Under the pieces are notes generated by a model. That model was not told the origin of the DNA and made no database searches. It saw nothing but the letters and a program-made list of their open reading frames with translations. This document shows, piece after piece, positions 59,954 to 64,000 of a stretch of DNA of 64,000 nt (the first letter of the stretch is position 1; every line of letters starts with the position of its first letter). The position numbers were made by a program, and so were the translations under genes. Source of the DNA: Paraspadella gotoi. Lineage: Eukaryota; Chaetognatha. Location of the stretch: positions 14,214,414 to 14,278,413 of the forward strand of contig CM119263.1 in assembly GCA_051294375.1 (NCBI GenBank), in the 5' to 3' direction.

Positions 59954-61793
59954 ATGAAAGTAAGTTTGCTAATTACTAATTACGACGTAATGCCGAATTT
60001 ATCATGTAGCTAAAACACACGGATCAGACAACATTGGTGCCTGATATCATGCAAATTTTCCCTATTTCATTTTTTTTTTTTTGGTAACGTTTTCTCTTTC
60101 CCTCCTCTACTCTATGTACCTCTCTACTCCAAGGCTGTCCGCCAAGTGAGCCGCGAGCGCCTCGGCTTCGGCCGGAAGCGGAGCGCCTCGTCGGGGGGGC
60201 GGTCGCGTTCGCAGGACTCGGTGGAGGGAGCCGCGGAGACGAGCGGCGCCCTGGAGCTGAAGCCTCTCGACGACGCCGAGCCGTTGTGCGACGCCGCGGA
60301 ACACGGCGACATCGACGCCGTCAAAGAGATTCTGACAAACGCCTTCGCCGATCCCAACGCCTGTAAGTTAAGCGGCGTTCGACGGAGTTTGTTTTTTTGT
60401 TGATATATTGTGTTTTAAAATTAATTGGTAGTATCACTAACCATTATTGATTATTTATGACCAATTAAAAAAAAAAAAACCCTCTTCGCTCGGATTCCCC
60501 GTTCGTTTGAAAGGCTCCAACGGAAAGACGGCGCTGTACTTGGCGGCGGCGGCGGGGCACTTGGAGGTCGTCTGCTTCCTCCTCTCGCACGGCGCCTCCC
60601 CCAACCGGAAGTCCAGTCTCGGAGACACGCCCCTCCACGTGGCCGCCGCCAACGGGCAGACTGATATCGTCGAAAAGTTGATCGCCGAAGGTACAAGAAA
60701 TGTTATCAATTAATTAATTAAGAAAGAAAGATAGAAAGAAAGAAAGAACCAATCGATCAATCACTTAATTAATTAAGTCAATAAATCATAAAACAAATAA
60801 ATCAAATGAATTTATAATAAATATAACATTATCATTATCACTCAACACTGTAGAAAATAATACAGGTTGAAAATGATACAAGTCGTCGTCCTCCCAATTA
60901 TCATAGTCATCATCAACTATGATATTAAATTAAGTCAATCTATCACATCCTCGTCAGGCTGTCTGAAGACGGACGAACTGGATCTCTACGAACGCACCCC
61001 GCTCCACCCGGCGGCGGCGGGCGGCCACTTGGAGGTGGTGACGCTGCTGCTGCTACGTGGCGCCGACGCGGACCGCGTGGACGGATCCTCCGAGTCGCCG
61101 CTCCACCTCGCGTCGGCGCGGAATCACTACCCCGTCGTGCAAGCGCTCATAGAGGGCGGCGCCGACGTCAACCTCTTGAACGAGGAAGGACAGACTCCGT
61201 TGCACATCGGTAAACAATCGAGCTTAAAACTATAGCGATATATATTCATAAATGGAGTGGACAAGTAATAAAAATAGTCGAAATGTTAAACGGCAAAATT
61301 AGTCAGTTCTTGGAAATGTTTCGTCGTCCCAATTTGTCGGCTTTTGGAGTCGAAATGCCGGTGTACTTGACCCGGAACTCCTTGACTTTTCTAGAAAATT
61401 TCGCCAAAGAGAAAGAGAGAGATCAGTACAGTGGCTGAAACTCGAAAGCTAGTCGAGTTGACCGGTGACAAAGCTTGCTTGCATGTTTGCATCCCATGAT
61501 CAGCCTGCGAAGAAGGTCACGTGGAAACGACACAAATCCTCCTCGCCGCTCAGGCGGACATGAACCTCTTGGATTCACACGGAGTGGCGGCACTCTACGC
61601 CGCCACCTGCAAAGATCATTTCGAGGTTTGTTAGGTTGGCGCCGTTGGCGAAGGATATGATTCGACCCTGGATCATGGATGTTGACCGTTTATTCATGCA
61701 TTTCGTTTTTTCAGATTGTTCGGTTGCTCTCAGTGCACGGGGCCAATCTCAATATTATGAACTCTCGAGGCCAAGGTGAGACGGTTTTCTCTC

Positions 61794-61870
<77 letters not shown>

Positions 61871-63064
61871 TTCCTCTAAAAGAAAACCATCCCCTCTTCA
61901 GCACCCCTGCACATGGCTGTCCTGCAGTCCAACCTTGAAATCATCCAAGAACTCGTGAACGACGGGGCGTCGCTCGACGTTCAGGACGACGACGGTTACA
62001 CCCCGCTGTACTTGGCTTCGTGGAATCCTTACAAGTGCAGGTGATTATTCCTTAATCTTTCATTGATAAATTCTTTTATTCATTCTCTCATTCAATCACT
62101 CATTAAAACTCTTTTCTTCAATCATTCCTTTGTTTCTTTTTGACCTTAAACATTTTTCTAAGTCGAAAGAACAACGTCTCTACCCTTTCATACTTGATCG
62201 AAAAACGTGCTAACATGAACATTTGTGATAACGGCGGATCGGCTCCTCTGCTGAGGTCCTTCTATCGAAAGGACAAAACCATGTTTGAATCGCTTCTCAG
62301 AAGGTAAAATTGGAGGGATTTTTGGTTGGGTAATCTAAAATATACTCTAAGACGTCACAAAATATTATAAAAAGATAATTATTTTGTGAATTCCGCAATC
62401 TACCAGCGGAGCGGACGTGAACATTGGAACCTGTGATCTTCTATACACGGCCGTCTTCCTCGGCGACGTCCACACCTGCAAGATGCTTGTCCAGTCTGGC
62501 GTCGATCTCTGGAGGGAACAGTGGCTCGATCCCAACAAGGTCACTGCCAAGGGAGAGCAGAAGGACGCCACAAAGAACAAAGAGAGTTTCAGGTGAATAA
62601 GAAAGAAAAAGAAAGAAGGAAAGAAAGAAAGAAGAATAATTTTTATCTTATTCGTTATAAAATCAAAAGCATTAAAACCGTTTTCTTCCCGCCCTCCATA
62701 ATCGCTTCAGCATGCTGCACGGTTGGTTGAAGCGACTCCGGTCCGAACCTCGTCGCCTCAAGCACGTCTGCGCGCTGACGATTCGCAGACACGCCGTGCC
62801 CCTCTTGCCTCACAGGGTCAATCGGCTCACTCTTCCGCAATGCTTGAAGGTCGGCGATTTAGAAACAAAGAACTTCCTGAAAGAATCAGTTAATTATTTT
62901 TTTTATTGAACATCGTAAGGGTATTTTTTTTTTTATCCCAGGACTACCTGCTCTTGAAGAACCCCAACTCAGTTGACGACTACGAAATTCCCATCACTGA
63001 TTCCACAGACTACGGCGAGGAGTGGATCAACAATCTCACGTTGAAGGACAGAAACTCCAATTGA
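59954..63064 (+). CDS. Gene D, ankyrin-repeat and SOCS-box protein (ASB-like), intact
   Basis: Likely substrate receptor of an Elongin B/C-Cullin ubiquitin ligase. Eleven coding exons join in phase to 524 residues: 59954-59959, 60134-60362, 60514-60690, 60958-61209, 61504-61625, 61715-61775, 61902-62040, 62163-62303, 62407-62592, 62711-62849, 62942-63064. The first encodes only Met-Lys. Residues 1-45 are basic and Ser-rich. About eleven ankyrin repeats span residues 50-420 (for example GKTALYLAAAAGHLEVVCFL). The C-terminal SOCS box has a BC-box, LKHVCALTI (454-462, Cys458), and a Cullin-box-like LTLPQCLKDYLLL, where ASB proteins often have LPLP. A 40-residue acidic tail follows. The length and order fit the ASB family. 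I cannot say which member, so no symbol is given. The intron after exon 6 holds a (CT)n tract. Confidence 0.88.
61784..61872. repeat. (CT)n in a gene D intron
   Basis: A CT run beginning just after the donor of exon 6. In copy 1 (about 36018-36107) it is interrupted and of slightly different length. Confidence 0.9.
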
Positions 63065-64000
63065 ACCACTCCCCCCCCTACCGATTAACGTCGACCCCGA
63101 AGACGGCGTAGCCGCTGCCTCTCTAACACCTTATTTAAATGTTCTACTGTGTAGAGCGAATGTTAAGTGACGTTCAGTGACTTATTTTTCTTTCCTAATC
63201 CGATATGATCTCTCTCCTTTTTTTAATTTTTAGGGTGGGGTTAAGTTTTGGCGCGAATCCTACTCAGCCGCTCAGGTTTTTTAATCTTTAAAATTGCCGC
63301 CTTTGCAGCTTTAATACGCATTCGTGCATGTGCTACGAACGCATGTGTAACTGTGCCAAAATAATCAGTCTTGGTAATAAAAAAAGTTTACTCTGTAGCT
63401 TAGTGCTGATATTCGATTCATTAATTACGTCTTTTGTTGCAAATGAATTTTAGAACATACTGAAGCACTATTATTTTTATAAATATTGTATGTGTCAAGC
63501 TAAAAAACGCGGTGGAGTTTTAATTTATCAACCTAAAACCAAAAATAACTACTTTAAATTATAATAATTATATATCTGAAAATCTCTTTGATCTCATAAA
63601 TTCTCAAGTGCATTGAATTTTGTCTGAATACAATGTTCTCATTGTTTAAAAATTTGTTAAATTTTTGTATGCTTATAAAATTCGGTTTCCAATTCATGCT
63701 AGATAGACCGGCTAAACAAGTGAAAGTAAGTAGCTTAGTTGTTTCGAATATATAGTATATTTTCACTATTTAAAATTTGTAAAAATAATGCGGAGAATTA
63801 CAATAAACAACAAAAAACGTTGCGAAAAAAGTTTTGCATTGCATGTTGCATTAATGTTAAGAAGTAAGGAGTATGTATGGCGGTTAAGATTCTTATTTTT
63901 CACTTTTGTAAAAAGACTTTTGAAATCTGTCTTGGTTTTTTTCCGTGGAATATGAGAGAGTCAGGTCGTATTTCGATGAGCGGAATATATGAAGACATTG
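63065..64000. other. 3' flank of gene D, clean copy
   Basis: AT-rich sequence matching 37292-38245. AATAAA-type signals occur, but no exon is seen before the window ends. Gene E would follow on the minus strand just outside. Confidence 0.5.

Larger units (their letters stand above)
41985..64000 (+). repeat. Copy 2 of the ~22-kb duplicated block
   Basis: It is collinear with 16190-38245. It is noisy from its start to the 25-N gap at 57629-57653 and clean from 57654 to the window end. Only the clean part restores open frames broken in copy 1. Confidence 0.9.

Overview
This window is nuclear DNA from an animal, most likely an arthropod and perhaps a crustacean. That placement is an inference. 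It rests on spliced genes with GT-AG introns, a TATA-plus-initiator promoter with arthropod-like spacing, very abundant (CT)n/(GA)n tracts, and dispersed non-LTR and hammerhead-bearing repeats. There is no bacterial gene organisation. Several gaps are exactly 25 N, and many stretches carry dense single-base indels. The sequence therefore looks like a short-read scaffold patched and extended with uncorrected long reads.

Layout. 1-7190: AT-rich, microsatellite-rich DNA with no convincing gene, a 35-bp minisatellite and a fragment of a dispersed satellite. 7216-12710: about eight copies of a ~680-bp satellite in very noisy sequence. 13130-14540: a noisy inverted copy of 15350-16430, probably a fold-back read artefact. 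16190-38245: a gene-bearing block. 38312-39110: part of a minus-strand gene. 39301-41985: a chimeric patch holding a 108-bp-repeat fragment, a ~315-bp satellite array interrupted by a solo LTR, and a GC-rich palindromic patch. 41985-64000: a second copy of the 16190-38245 block.

The block carries, all on the plus strand: gene A (Ser/Thr/Arg-rich protein with a long acidic tail), gene B (ankyrin-repeat protein with a coiled, acidic tail), gene C (a secreted block polyampholyte) and gene D (an ankyrin-repeat/SOCS-box protein, complete in the second copy). Gene C has a signal peptide, 36-residue Tyr/Ser/Asp/Glu-rich tandem repeats, a His-Asp metal-binding-like run and a Lys/Arg-rich tail. It is the most novel item. 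I cannot assign it to a known family.

The two copies differ mainly by indels, and their quality is complementary. Copy 1 is clean to about 30.9 kb and noisy after that; copy 2 is noisy up to the 25-N gap at 57629 and clean after it. The simplest reading is one real locus with a gap inside the gene C repeats that was over-extended from both sides. If so, the true gene order is A-B-C-D, with gene E convergent to D.

Gene D probably acts as a substrate receptor for a Cullin-RING ubiquitin ligase. I see no sign that the four genes form one pathway.
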